64,000 nt of DNA from an uncultured Collinsella sp. (GCA_900554645.1 USIE01000001.1:1-64000); one strand, 5' to 3'. Counted from the first letter of the stretch, positions 33,378 through 42,240 are shown. Translations and numbers: made by a program. The notes: a model not told the origin generated them from the letters alone.

Positions 33378-35048
33378 CTAAACCTCCATGACGACCGGGA
33401 TGATCATCGGACGGGTGCGCGTACGGCTCCAGATAAAGTTAGAGAGCGAATCGCGCACGGCCTTACGAATAGCATCGGAACCGCTGCTCGTAAAGCTGAA
33501 CTTGCCCTTCTCGATCGTCTTCATGATGGACGCGGAGGCATCCTCAGAGAACTGGTCGTCGATGGCAAACGAGACGCCGCGGCCCGAGAACTCGATGGCC
33601 TCGATCTTCTTGTGTTTAAGCGAGACAATGGCAACAGCGGTAACCATACCGTCATTGGCGAGCTTCTGACGATCGCGCAAGACGATGGGGTCGGTATCGC
33701 CGATACGAAGGCCGTCGACGTAGACGACGCCGGACTCGACGGGCGTACCGCGCTTGACGATACCGCCGCGCATCTCGAGCGTGTCGCCGTTATCGAGGAT
33801 AAAGATATGATCGTCCTTGATGCCCATCTTGCGGGCAAGCTGGGCATGGGCGCGCAGATGCACGGCCTCACCGTGAACCGGCATAAAGTAAGTGGGCTTG
33901 GCCATGGCCATCAGGAGCTTGAGCTCCTCCTGGCTACCGTGGCCCGAGACGTGGACAAGAGCGCGGTTCTTATCCCACACGTCGCAGCCGAGCTTGGCCA
34001 GGCTGTTGACGACCTGCTGGACGGCTTTCTCGTTGCCGGGAACGGGAGTTGCCGAGAGGATGACGGTATCGCCCGAGTGGATAGAGAGCGTCTTGTGCTC
34101 GCCATTGGCCATGCGGGACAGGGCCGACAGCGGCTCGCCCTGCGAACCAGTGCACATGACGACAATCTTGTCGTCAGGCAGGTTATCAATATCGAAGGCA
34201 TCGATGATATCGGCATCATCGATGTTGAGATAACCGAGCTCGCGCGCCACGCGGGTGTTCGTGAGCATGGAGCGACCGGTCACAACGACCTTACGGCCGC
34301 ACTTGCGGGCGGCATCGCAGATCTGCTGCAAACGATGGATGTGGCTCGAGAACGATGCGACGAACACGCGACCCGGGGCGTTCTTGATGGCGTGCAGCAG
34401 GTTGGGACCAACCTCGGCCTCGGACTTGGTAAAGCCGGGAACCGTGGCATTGGTGGAGTCGGAAAGCAGCAGGTCGATGCCCTGCTTGGCAAAGCGGCTG
34501 ATAGCGGCATAGTCGGGCGTGACGCCATCGATGGGCGTCTGGTCAAGCTTAAAGTCACCCGTGTGCATAACGGTGCCCTGATTGGTGCGGATGAACACGC
34601 CCAGAGCGCCGGGGATGGAGTGCGTCATCGAGAAGAAGTCAAGCGAGATGCCGCCGAGGTTGACATGGCTGCCGCCCTTGACCTCGCGGAACTTAGGCGC
34701 GCGGATGCGGAACTCAGAAAGCTTGCCCTCGATAAAGCCAAGCGTCAGCTTGCTCGAGAAGATGGGCACCTTATTGTTGAGGTCCTGCAGCAGATACGGA
34801 AGCGAACCGGTGTGGTCCTCGTGGCCGTGGGTGACGACGATACCGCGGAGCTTCTCCTCGTTCTCTAGAACATAGGTGTAGTCGGGAAGCACCAGGTCGA
34901 TACCGGGCTGAGAGTCGTCGGGGAACATAAGACCGGCGTCGACGAGCACCATGTCGTCGCCGCACTCGAAGACCGTCATGTTCTTGCCGATGCCGTCAAG
35001 ACCGCCGAGCGGGATGATCTTCAAGGGAGATGATTTTTTAGCTGCCAT
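33378..35048 (-). CDS. rnj: ribonuclease J
   Basis: 556 residues. Metallo-beta-lactamase/beta-CASP nuclease with 5'-3' exo- and endonuclease activity. The zinc motif THGHEDHTG is near residue 75, the beta-CASP region follows (~220-370, SHIHRLQQICDAA and GSQGEPLSAL), and a C-terminal domain ends the protein. It starts one base before ftsK. With RNase Y and PNPase, it gives the window most of a Gram-positive-type mRNA decay set. Confidence 0.95.
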   Translation of the reverse strand: MAAKKSSPLKIIPLGGLDGIGKNMTVFECGDDMVLVDAGLMFPDDSQPGIDLVLPDYTYVLENEEKLRGIVVTHGHEDHTGSLPYLLQDLNNKVPIFSSKLTLGFIEGKLSEFRIRAPKFREVKGGSHVNLGGISLDFFSMTHSIPGALGVFIRTNQGTVMHTGDFKLDQTPIDGVTPDYAAISRFAKQGIDLLLSDSTNATVPGFTKSEAEVGPNLLHAIKNAPGRVFVASFSSHIHRLQQICDAARKCGRKVVVTGRSMLTNTRVARELGYLNIDDADIIDAFDIDNLPDDKIVVMCTGSQGEPLSALSRMANGEHKTLSIHSGDTVILSATPVPGNEKAVQQVVNSLAKLGCDVWDKNRALVHVSGHGSQEELKLLMAMAKPTYFMPVHGEAVHLRAHAQLARKMGIKDDHIFILDNGDTLEMRGGIVKRGTPVESGVVYVDGLRIGDTDPIVLRDRQKLANDGMVTAVAIVSLKHKKIEAIEFSGRGVSFAIDDQFSEDASASIMKTIEKGKFSFTSSGSDAIRKAVRDSLSNFIWSRTRTRPMIIPVVMEV

Positions 35049-35236
35049 AGGTTAGTGTGGTTTCCTTTCTTCGAAACGGGTCTGGAACAACCGACGGGGC
35101 GCTTCTGGCAAACCGACCGCCGGGAACGTACAAACATGCATCACAGAGTCGATGCAATAACCAGAGTATGATACCCATTTGCACAACAACAGACCACCCA
35201 TGCATCAAAGCCCCATCTGAACTGGTCTATCCCGCC

Positions 35237-35379
35237 GGTCTGGGGCCATCGGGGGCCGGGGCGGGTTAAGTTTGCTGCTCTACAGTCCTGCGCAAGACGG
35301 AAAGCACATTAAGTGCTTTCCTTTGCGTGCGGAACTCGCGACAAACTTAACCCGCCCCGGCCCCCGATGGCCCCAGACC
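35237..35379. repeat. long palindromic element, family 1 copy 1
   Basis: Perfect 38-bp inverted repeats at 35237-35274 and 35342-35379 (outer end GGTCTGGGGCC, inner end GGGTTAAGTTTG) enclose 67 bases. Read on the minus strand, the centre is CGCGAGTTCCGCACG, an inner hairpin GGAAAGCAC/GTGCTTTCC with loop TTAAT, then GCAGGACTGTAGAGCAG. The centre is nearly the same as in copy 2, opposite orientation. Confidence 0.85.
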
Positions 35380-35404
35380 TGTCAAAAAGGGACAGGTCTA
35401 TTTT
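35375..35404 (+). terminator. GGGACAGGTC hairpin next to element 1
   Basis: AGACCTGTC/GACAGGTCT with a seven-base loop followed by ATTTT overlaps the outer end of palindromic copy 1. It has terminator form on the plus strand, although no plus-strand gene precedes it. GGGACAGGTC-TATTTT resembles short repeats found next to RAYT transposases. Confidence 0.5.
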
Positions 35405-35508
35405 GGGCGGGTTTATCTGAGGATATACCGGAAGAGAAAGTATCGACAATTCAGGAAAAAAGAAAACTGAATAGACCATCTGACAAAATCGCAAGCATCA
35501 CCCACCAG

Positions 35509-35655
35509 CCCTTTTGCTGTTCCCGGCGGGGGCCGCGGGTAAAGTTTATCGCGAGTTCCGCACGAACAGGAGGCCACTTAATGTGGCCTCCGTCGTGAGC
35601 AGGACTGTAGAGCAGGAAACTTTACCCGCGGACCCCGCCGGGAACAGCAAAAGGG
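35509..35655. repeat. long palindromic element, family 1 copy 2
   Basis: Inverted repeats of 39 bp with one mismatch (35509-35547 and 35617-35655; outer end CCCTTTTGCTGTTCCC, inner end CGGGTAAAGTTT) enclose 69 bases. The centre reads CGCGAGTTCCGCACG, inner hairpin GGAGGCCAC/GTGGCCTCC with loop TTAAT, then GCAGGACTGTAGAGCAG. Compared with copy 1, the inner stem differs by paired changes, and the outer arms differ almost completely. Confidence 0.85.
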
Positions 35656-35679
35656 CGACCCCTGTCCGGAGTCGCCCTT
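35651..35679 (-). terminator. pnp terminator
   Basis: AAGGGCGAC/GTCGCCCTT with an 11-base loop, then TTGC on the minus strand, 23 bases past the pnp stop. Its T-run side is shared with the right arm of palindromic copy 2. Confidence 0.7.
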
Positions 35680-35702
35680 GCGGTGCTGGTTATGTACGGC
35701 TG

Positions 35703-37949
35703 TTACTCGGCGTCGTGGTGGCGGCGGGGCTTGCGGCCTCCGTTGTCGCCGGGACGGCGCGGGCGGTCGCTGCGCTCGGAGCGCTCACGACGCGGGCGTT
35801 CACGACGCTGGAAGTGCTCGCCGTCGCCCTCGGAGGCACCCTCGGCACGAGCCGGGGCCTCGGGCTTATCAAGACGATCGAGCGAGATCTTGCCGCGATC
35901 GTCGACCTCGATGACGACGACCTTGACCTCGTCGCCCACGTTGAGGACGTCCTCGACCTTCTCCACGCGGCCCTTGGCGACGCGGGAGATGTGCAGCAGG
36001 CCGTCCTTACCGGGCAGCAGGTTGACGAAGGCGCCGAAGGGCTGGATGGAGACCACGCGACCGGTGTACTCCTCGCCCGGCTCGGGAACCTTGATGATGA
36101 GCTTGATACGCTGGACGGCCTGGTCGACGGACTCGCCGGTGCCGCCGACAAAGACGGTGCCGTCCTCCTGGATGTCGACCGAGGCGCCGGTCTCGTCCTG
36201 GATACCGCGGATGACCTTACCGCCGGAACCGATGACGTCGCGGATCTTGTCGGTCGGAACCTGGATGGAAACGATGCGCGGAGCGGTGCTGCGCGTGGTG
36301 TGGCGCGGCTCGGGGATCACATCGAGCATCTTCTGCAGGATGAAGGCGCAACCCTCCTTGGCCTGCTGCAGAGCGCGGGCCAGGATGTCGAAGGTGAGGC
36401 CGGTGGCCTTGTTGTCCATCTGCAGGGCGGTGATGCCCTCGGTGGTGCCGGTGACCTTAAAGTCCATGTCGCCCAGGAAGTCCTCGAGACCCTGGATGTC
36501 GGACAGTACCACGGTCTTGCCCTCCTCCTGGATCAGGCCCATGGCGATACCGGAGACCGGGCGCTTAATGGGCACGCCGCCGTCCATAAGGGCGAGCGTG
36601 GAGCCGCAGGTCGAAGCCATCGAAGAGGAGCCGTTGGACTCCATGACCTCGGAGACGACGCGGATGGCGTAGGGGAACTCGTTCTCGTCGGGAAGCACCG
36701 GAAGCAGAGCGCGCTCGGCCAGATTGCCATGGCCGATCTCGCGGCGCTTGGGGCTGCCCATGCGGCCGGTCTCGCCGGTGCAGAAAGGCGGGAAGTTGTA
36801 GTGGTGCATGTAGCGCTTGCCCTCGGTGGGCTCGATGGTATCCAGACGCTGGCCCTCGTTGAGCATGCCGAGCGAAAGAACCGAGAGCACCTGGGTCTGG
36901 CCACGCTGGAACAAACCGGAGCCGTGAACGAGCGGCAGGTAGTTGTCCTTCACCATGATGGGACGGATCTCGTCGGCGGCACGGCCGTCGACGCGCTCGC
37001 CGGTCTCAACGACCATGGTGCGCATGGCCTTCTTCTCGAGCTTCTTGAGCGCCACGGGGATCTCGCGCTCCCAAGCGGCCTGCTCCTCCTCGGTGAACTC
37101 GGCGCGGATGGACTCCTTCAGAGCCTCGACCTTACCGATACGGGAGAGCTTGTCGGCGTCGCGAAGGGCAGCTGCCATCTCGTCGTAGTGGGCGAAGATG
37201 CGCTCCTGGACCTCCTCGACGGGCTGGTCGAGCGGGTACTCCTTCTTGACGATGGGGCCGTTAACCTGCTCCCACTCGGCGACGAACTCGTCCTGAGCCT
37301 GGCAGAAAGCGGCAAGGGCCTCCTGGCCAAACTTCATGGCGGCGAGCATGTCGTCCTCGGAGATCTCCTCGGCACCGGCCTCGACCATCGAGATGAAGTC
37401 GGCAGAGCCGCCCAGCTCCAGGTCCAGATCGGAGTTCTCGCGCTCCTCGTAGGTGGGGTTGACGATAAACTCGCCGGTCTCCACGTTACGGCCGATGCGC
37501 ACGCAGGCAAGCGGGCCCTCGAAGGGCACGCCGCCAAGCGTCATGGCCAGGGATGCACCCATGACGTTGATGACATCGAAGGGGTTGACCTGGTCGGCGA
37601 CGAGCGAGGTGGCGACGATGTGCACCTCGTTGCGGAAGCCATCCGGGAAGCTCGGGCGAATCGGGCGATCGATCATGCGGGCCGTGAGCGTGGCCTTCTC
37701 GCTGGGACGGCCCTCACGCTTGAGGTAGCCACCCGGGATGCGGCCGGCTGCGTACATCTTCTCGTTGAAGTCGACGGTCAGCGGGAAGAAGTCGTAGTTC
37801 TTGCGCTCCTTGGAGACGACCACGGTGTCGAGCATCGTGGTGTCGCCCTGCTTGACCAGGCAGGCGCCGGTGGCCTGCTTGGCAAGCTCGCCCGACTCAA
37901 AGGTGTAGGTCTTGCCGTACAGCTCAAAGTTCTTGGATACGAGTGTCAT
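35703..37949 (-). CDS. pnp: polynucleotide phosphorylase
   Basis: 748 residues. 3'-5' phosphorolytic exoribonuclease. Two RNase PH domains (about 10-150 and 330-540, with DIQGLEDFLGDMDFK), a KH domain (TDKIRDVIGSGGKVIRGI) and an S1 domain (GEEYTGRVVSIQPFGAFVNL) are in the usual order. An Arg/Glu-rich tail of ~60 residues (RRERPRRERSERSDR) is an extension that may bind RNA. AAGGAG precedes the ATG at 37949. It follows rpsO, as in most bacteria. Confidence 0.97.
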   Translation of the reverse strand: MTLVSKNFELYGKTYTFESGELAKQATGACLVKQGDTTMLDTVVVSKERKNYDFFPLTVDFNEKMYAAGRIPGGYLKREGRPSEKATLTARMIDRPIRPSFPDGFRNEVHIVATSLVADQVNPFDVINVMGASLAMTLGGVPFEGPLACVRIGRNVETGEFIVNPTYEERENSDLDLELGGSADFISMVEAGAEEISEDDMLAAMKFGQEALAAFCQAQDEFVAEWEQVNGPIVKKEYPLDQPVEEVQERIFAHYDEMAAALRDADKLSRIGKVEALKESIRAEFTEEEQAAWEREIPVALKKLEKKAMRTMVVETGERVDGRAADEIRPIMVKDNYLPLVHGSGLFQRGQTQVLSVLSLGMLNEGQRLDTIEPTEGKRYMHHYNFPPFCTGETGRMGSPKRREIGHGNLAERALLPVLPDENEFPYAIRVVSEVMESNGSSSMASTCGSTLALMDGGVPIKRPVSGIAMGLIQEEGKTVVLSDIQGLEDFLGDMDFKVTGTTEGITALQMDNKATGLTFDILARALQQAKEGCAFILQKMLDVIPEPRHTTRSTAPRIVSIQVPTDKIRDVIGSGGKVIRGIQDETGASVDIQEDGTVFVGGTGESVDQAVQRIKLIIKVPEPGEEYTGRVVSIQPFGAFVNLLPGKDGLLHISRVAKGRVEKVEDVLNVGDEVKVVVIEVDDRGKISLDRLDKPEAPARAEGASEGDGEHFQRRERPRRERSERSDRPRRPGDNGGRKPRRHHDAE

Positions 37950-37961
37950 TGTTCTCCTTAA

Positions 37962-37985
37962 CCCCGCAGACCCCTTGTCTGCGGG
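37962..37985 (-). promoter_or_regulatory. hairpin in the pnp leader
   Basis: CCCGCAGAC/GTCTGCGGG with a five-base loop lies just upstream of the pnp ribosome site. A leader stem cut by RNase III controls pnp in enterobacteria; this stem is in the same place, but its role is inferred. Confidence 0.45.
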
Positions 37986-38052
37986 CTTCTCATGTGACGC
38001 GGGCCCCCTGCCCCCGCCACGCTTCAGAGCGTGATTGTTCGCGCCCTTACAC

Positions 38053-38084
38053 AAAAAGAGCGCCCCGCTGCGCAGGACGCTCTT
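38053..38084 (-). terminator. rpsO terminator
   Basis: AAGAGCG/CGCTCTT with an imperfectly paired GC-rich centre and TTTTTGTG on the minus strand, 15 bases after rpsO. Partial read-through would supply pnp. Confidence 0.8.
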
Positions 38085-38098
38085 AGCATGTACAAATC

Positions 38099-38377
38099 CT
38101 ACTGGATGTTGTCGCGGATGCCCAGAGCCTTGATGAGCTCGCGGTACTCGACGATGTCGTTCTTCTTGATGTAGGAGAGAAGACGACGACGACGGCCGAC
38201 GAGCATGAGCAGGCCACGACGGGTGTGGAAGTCCTTCTGGTGGGACTTCATGTGCTCGGTCAGCTCCTTGATGCGCTCGGACAGGATGGCGACCTGAACC
38301 TTGGGGTTGCCGGTGTCGACCGGGGTGTTACCGAACTGGGCAGTCAGCTCCGCCTTGCGCTCTTTGGAAACAGTCAT
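38099..38377 (-). CDS. rpsO: 30S ribosomal protein S15
   Basis: 92 residues, near the usual 89. Binds 16S rRNA centrally in the platform. HMKSHQKDFHTRRGLLMLVGRR is the conserved rRNA-binding segment (split here: DFHTRRGL, GRRRRLLSYIKK). The ATG at 38377 has GGTGAAAC upstream. It is separated from pnp by a terminator. Confidence 0.97.
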   Translation of the reverse strand: MTVSKERKAELTAQFGNTPVDTGNPKVQVAILSERIKELTEHMKSHQKDFHTRRGLLMLVGRRRRLLSYIKKNDIVEYRELIKALGIRDNIQ

Positions 38378-38515
38378 TGTTTCACCTTTCGTTTTGCGTC
38401 GCCCACGGGCGACTCGATTCGCCTCGGACTGGGAAGCCGCCGGTGGAGCGAACAACCAAGGTCGAGGTACCAACAGGTCGGTATGTTACCACAAGCAGCC
38501 CGCGCCTGCGCATCA

Positions 38516-39265
38516 TCACCGACCCAACATGAATTCCATCGCGCGGAGGCGCTGATCGGTGTGCGTCGCAGCCCAAACATGCGAAAGCCCGAGCAGGAAT
38601 GCCGCCGTATGCGGGTCGATTCGCTCGGCCATGAGCGCATCGAAGGTCATGGACATGAGGGCGCGCAGCCATGCGGTCTCACCGGTCGACACCAGTTCGG
38701 CACCTGGAACGCTCGACGCGCACGACCCGCACATGAGACCGCCCGCCTGGGCTGAAAAATACGACAGCATGGGGTCTCCGCACAGCACACAGGCCGAAAA
38801 ATCGGGACGATAGCCAACGTGCGATAGCAGCTTAAAGACATATGCCGCCACAAGTAGGTCCATATGTGCCGTGTCAAGCCCGCTGCCCACCAGGGCAAGC
38901 GCTCGCTGCGTTATGGCAAAGGTAAACGGGTCCTCGGCGTCCTCGAACGAGCACACGCGCGCGACCTCGGCGATCGCGCTTGCGGCGCAGGTCGTCTCGT
39001 AATCGGGCGCAGCGCCGAGCGGCGCCTCCATAAGCTCGGCCTGAGAAACCACGTCGAGTGACCGTCCATGTGCGAGCAGCATATCGACCGTACAGAACAG
39101 CTCGCAGCGCGCAGCCAGGCGTCCGCCGGGTTTGCGGGCGCCCTTTGCCACGGCACGAACCTGCCGTCCCCGCTCGTCAAGCATCGTCAAGATCAGGTCG
39201 GTCTCTTTGAGCTTCGTCTTGTCGAGGACGAGCACCTTGGTGCGATATGTCCGGGAGCCTGCCAT
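38516..39265 (-). CDS. recO: DNA repair protein RecO
   Basis: 249 residues. Loads RecA onto SSB-coated DNA with RecR. An N-terminal OB fold (RTKVLVLDKTKLKETD and AKGARKPGG) and a C-terminal zinc module with CVLCG and MCGSC cysteines are visible. It lies 15 bases downstream of era in the phoH-ybeY-dgkA-era-recO cluster. Confidence 0.92.
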   Translation of the reverse strand: MAGSRTYRTKVLVLDKTKLKETDLILTMLDERGRQVRAVAKGARKPGGRLAARCELFCTVDMLLAHGRSLDVVSQAELMEAPLGAAPDYETTCAASAIAEVARVCSFEDAEDPFTFAITQRALALVGSGLDTAHMDLLVAAYVFKLLSHVGYRPDFSACVLCGDPMLSYFSAQAGGLMCGSCASSVPGAELVSTGETAWLRALMSMTFDALMAERIDPHTAAFLLGLSHVWAATHTDQRLRAMEFMLGR

Positions 39266-39280
39266 GCGCGCCGCGCGTCC

Positions 39281-40348
39281 TTAGTCCTCGGCGTTGTAGC
39301 CAAAGCGGCGAATCTGGGCCTCGTCGTCACGCCAGCCGGCCTTGACCTTCACGTCCAGCTCCAAAAAGACCTGCGTGCCAAAGATGCGCTCAAGATCGCG
39401 ACGGGCGTCGATACCGATATGCTTGATCATCTCGCCGCCCTTACCGATGATGATGCCCTTTTGGCCCTCGCGCTCGACGTAAATGGTGGCGTGCACGCGC
39501 AGCACCTTCTTGGTCTGCTCGAGCGCATCGCAGATCACGCCAACGGAGTGCGGAATCTCATCACGGGTGCGGCGCAAGACCTTCTCGCGTACAAACTCGG
39601 CAACGAGCGTCTCATCGGAAGCGTCGGTACCCATGTCCTCGGGGAACCAACGCGGACCCTCAGGCAAAAAGTGCGCAACGGTCTCGATAAATGCATCGAC
39701 GTTGAAGTTCTTGACCGACGACGTCACAATCTCGTCGTCATATTCCATGAGTTCGTGGGCTGCCTTAAGCTGCTCCATGACCTGTGCGGGGTCGGCCTCA
39801 TCGGCCTTGGTGAGCACCAGGACCTTCTTGCAACGAGCGCATCTGACGCGCTCGGCAACCCAGGCGTCTCCCCTGCCGATCGGTTTGGTGGCATCAATCA
39901 AAAACGCGACAACATCAACATCGTTCAGCTCGAACAACGCGCTCTTGTTGAGCTCGGATCCCAAGCCGTCCTTGGGCTTATGAATACCGGGGGTATCGAC
40001 AAAGACCAGCTGGTAGCCGGGGCGGTTGACGACGGCGCGCATGCGGCGGCGGGTCGTCTGGGCCACCGGCGAGGTGATGGCGACCTTTTTGCCATAGCAG
40101 GCATTAAGCAGCGTAGACTTGCCAGCGTTGGGACGACCGACCAGGGCCACAAAGCCGCTGCGGAAACCGGGCTCAACGTCACCAAAGCCCGCGAGGTTGT
40201 CGTCCTCGTCGCACAGGGCGTCGAGTTCCTCGTCGCTCATACCCTCAAACGGGTCGAACTCCTCGACATCCTCGAGCTCCTCGGTATCCACCGCGTCCAG
40301 GGACTCGTCGTCCAAAATCTCATCGACAAGCTGCATATTGTCGGACAT
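39281..40348 (-). CDS. era: GTPase Era
   Basis: 355 residues. Assembles the 30S subunit by binding the 3' end of 16S rRNA. G1 GRPNAGKST at ~71, G3 DTPGIH, G4 TKADEAD and a C-terminal KH domain (IIIGKGGEMIKHIG) are intact. The first ~62 residues are a strongly acidic extension (DDESLDAVDTEELEDVEEF) absent from the ~300-residue standard enzyme. It starts 12 bases after dgkA. Confidence 0.95.
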   Translation of the reverse strand: MSDNMQLVDEILDDESLDAVDTEELEDVEEFDPFEGMSDEELDALCDEDDNLAGFGDVEPGFRSGFVALVGRPNAGKSTLLNACYGKKVAITSPVAQTTRRRMRAVVNRPGYQLVFVDTPGIHKPKDGLGSELNKSALFELNDVDVVAFLIDATKPIGRGDAWVAERVRCARCKKVLVLTKADEADPAQVMEQLKAAHELMEYDDEIVTSSVKNFNVDAFIETVAHFLPEGPRWFPEDMGTDASDETLVAEFVREKVLRRTRDEIPHSVGVICDALEQTKKVLRVHATIYVEREGQKGIIIGKGGEMIKHIGIDARRDLERIFGTQVFLELDVKVKAGWRDDEAQIRRFGYNAED

Positions 40349-40360
40349 GGGAATCCCTTT

Positions 40361-40738
40361 CTAAATAAAGCCGAGCGCGTGGGCAAATACCAGCAAGCCC
40401 ACAATCGCGGCGGTGATGGAAAGAACGTATACGGAGGCGGCGGCGATGTCCTTCGCACGCTTGGCCAGCGGATGGAGCTCCTGGGTCGCCAGGTCGACGA
40501 TGGCCTCCATGGCGGTATTGCAAAGCTCGCCGTGGATCACCAGGCCGCAACAGATGATAATCGTGGCCCACTCGGCAATGTCGAGCCCCACGATGCAGCC
40601 TGCAATGACGGTGCACACGCCCGCCACGAGCATGACCTTAATGTTGCGCTCGGTCTTGACGGCGGTGACGAAGCCCTCCATAGCGTAAGAAAACGACTTT
40701 AAGAAGGACGGATGGTCCTTGTTCGATCCGGGAATCAT
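40361..40738 (-). CDS. dgkA: diacylglycerol/undecaprenol kinase
   Basis: 125 residues, three helices. Small prokaryotic DgkA-type kinase; Gram-positive members phosphorylate undecaprenol. The conserved segment ELCNTAMEAIVDL, with the catalytic glutamates, is around residue 70-82. It lies between ybeY and era as in many Gram-positive bacteria. Confidence 0.88.
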   Translation of the reverse strand: MIPGSNKDHPSFLKSFSYAMEGFVTAVKTERNIKVMLVAGVCTVIAGCIVGLDIAEWATIIICCGLVIHGELCNTAMEAIVDLATQELHPLAKRAKDIAAASVYVLSITAAIVGLLVFAHALGFI

Positions 40739-40747
40739 AGACGGCTC

Positions 40748-41257
40748 CTAGTCGTGGGCGTGGTTGGTGATGGGGCCGACGTGGACTAGCCTGGGGTCCT
40801 CGCCGCGCTCGAGCGCCAGATCGCGCAGGATGGCGTCCTCGCGGGCCTCCATGACCTCGGCCTCGTCGTCCTCGATATGGTCATAGCCCAGCAGGTGCAG
40901 CATGCCGTGTACGAGCATCAGACGACACTCGTCAGCGGGGCTATTGCCAAAACCGGGGGCCTGACGGGCAATAACCTGCGGGGCCAAGATGATATCGCCG
41001 AGCTCGAGCGTCTCGTCGGCGGGAATATCCTCGTCAAAGGCCGAGTCGCATTCAAACGAGAGCACATCGGTGGTGCGGTCGATACCGCGCCACTCGTGGT
41101 TGAGCTCGTGCATCTCGTCCTCGTCGACATACGAAAGGGAAATCTCGACTTCACGCTCAACGCCCTCGGCGGCAAGCACAACCTCGCAGATGTGCTCCAC
41201 CTCCTGCGCGTCGAGCAGCGTATCGAGCTCGGCATCGTTGCTGATCAATACACTCAA
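40748..41257 (-). CDS. ybeY: endoribonuclease YbeY
   Basis: 169 residues. Zinc-dependent RNase in 16S rRNA maturation; the metal motif HGMLHLLGYDH is intact (~118-128), with TDVLSFECD upstream. The start is TTG, overlapping the phoH stop (TTGA), with AAAGGAG six bases upstream, so translation is coupled to phoH. Confidence 0.93.
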   Translation of the reverse strand: MSVLISNDAELDTLLDAQEVEHICEVVLAAEGVEREVEISLSYVDEDEMHELNHEWRGIDRTTDVLSFECDSAFDEDIPADETLELGDIILAPQVIARQAPGFGNSPADECRLMLVHGMLHLLGYDHIEDDEAEVMEAREDAILRDLALERGEDPRLVHVGPITNHAHD

Positions 41258-42240
41258 CGGGACTCCTTTCGGTCACGTACGCGCTTCTCGCGCACATCAT
41301 CATAAGTATCGTATGCCTCGACGATACGTCCCACCAAGGCATGGCGCACCACGTCGGCACGCTCGAGGTGCGAAAATGCGACATCATCGACACGGCCCAA
41401 AATCTTCTCAACGTCAGCAAGACCGCCACGACGACCCACCAGGTCGCGCTGGCTCAGGTCGCCGGTAATCACGAACTTGGAGTTGAAGCCCAGGCGCGTC
41501 AGGAACATCTTCATCTGCTCGGGCGTGGTATTTTGTGCCTCGTCGAGCACCACGAAGGCATCACTCAGCGTGCGGCCGCGCATGTAGGCAAGCGGGGCGA
41601 TCTCGATCACGCCGCGCTCCATAAGCTCATCGGTGCGCTCGCGATCCATCATGTCAAAAAGGGCGTCGTAAAGCGGACGCATGTAGGGATCGATCTTTTC
41701 CTCGAGGGTGCCGGGCAAAAAGCCCAGATTCTCCCCCGCCTCGACAACCGGACGCGTCAAGATCAGACGGCCCACCTCGTGACGCTTGAGCGCGGCAACG
41801 GCGAGCGCCATGGCCAGATAGGTCTTACCGGTGCCGGCAGGACCCAGGCCAAACGTGATGGTATGCGTGCGGATGGCATCCACATAGCGCTTTTGGCCGA
41901 GCGTCTTGGGGCGAATGACGCGGCCGCGATACGAAAGCAGCACGTCATCGCGAAGCGACGTAGCCTCGTGCTCACCGTCGCGCAAGACGGCCAGGCAGCG
42001 AGAGACATCGTCGGCAGACAGCGTGCGCCCGGCGGCCGCCTCGCAAAAAGCGTGCTCGAAAAAGCGCGCCACGAGTTCGACCTCGTCCGGGTCGCCGCTC
42101 ACGGAGATGCTATCGCCACGGGCGACCACATGAGCGCGAACCAAACTCTCGAGCGCACGAAGGACGCCGTCGCCGGCGCCCAAAACGCGCGAGGGATCAA
42201 TCCCCTCGGGAACGGTAAGTCTAATCTTCGAGGCTTCCAT
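41254..42240 (-). CDS. phoH: PhoH-family ATPase
   Basis: 328 residues. An N-terminal KH-like segment precedes the P-loop ATPase: Walker A GLGPAGTGKTYLA and Walker B AFVVLDEAQNTT. PhoH-like proteins are predicted RNA-linked ATPases beside ybeY. The ATG at 42240 lies inside the end of mtaB (20-bp overlap), with GGGAGG upstream; the longer frame is a shadow of mtaB. Confidence 0.93.
   Translation of the reverse strand: MEASKIRLTVPEGIDPSRVLGAGDGVLRALESLVRAHVVARGDSISVSGDPDEVELVARFFEHAFCEAAAGRTLSADDVSRCLAVLRDGEHEATSLRDDVLLSYRGRVIRPKTLGQKRYVDAIRTHTITFGLGPAGTGKTYLAMALAVAALKRHEVGRLILTRPVVEAGENLGFLPGTLEEKIDPYMRPLYDALFDMMDRERTDELMERGVIEIAPLAYMRGRTLSDAFVVLDEAQNTTPEQMKMFLTRLGFNSKFVITGDLSQRDLVGRRGGLADVEKILGRVDDVAFSHLERADVVRHALVGRIVEAYDTYDDVREKRVRDRKESR

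Larger units (their letters stand above)
35049..35702. other. intergenic, 654 bp, filled by palindromic elements
   Basis: This gap lies between pnp (upstream on the minus strand) and rnj. It holds the pnp terminator, two long palindromic elements and a GGGACAGGTC hairpin, described separately. The remaining ~180 bp next to rnj should contain its promoter, but none is clear. No coding region is convincing. Confidence 0.6.

Noticed and set aside
35514-37961. 815-codon open frame antisense to pnp
   Set aside because: Shadow of pnp; its start lies in the palindromic element.
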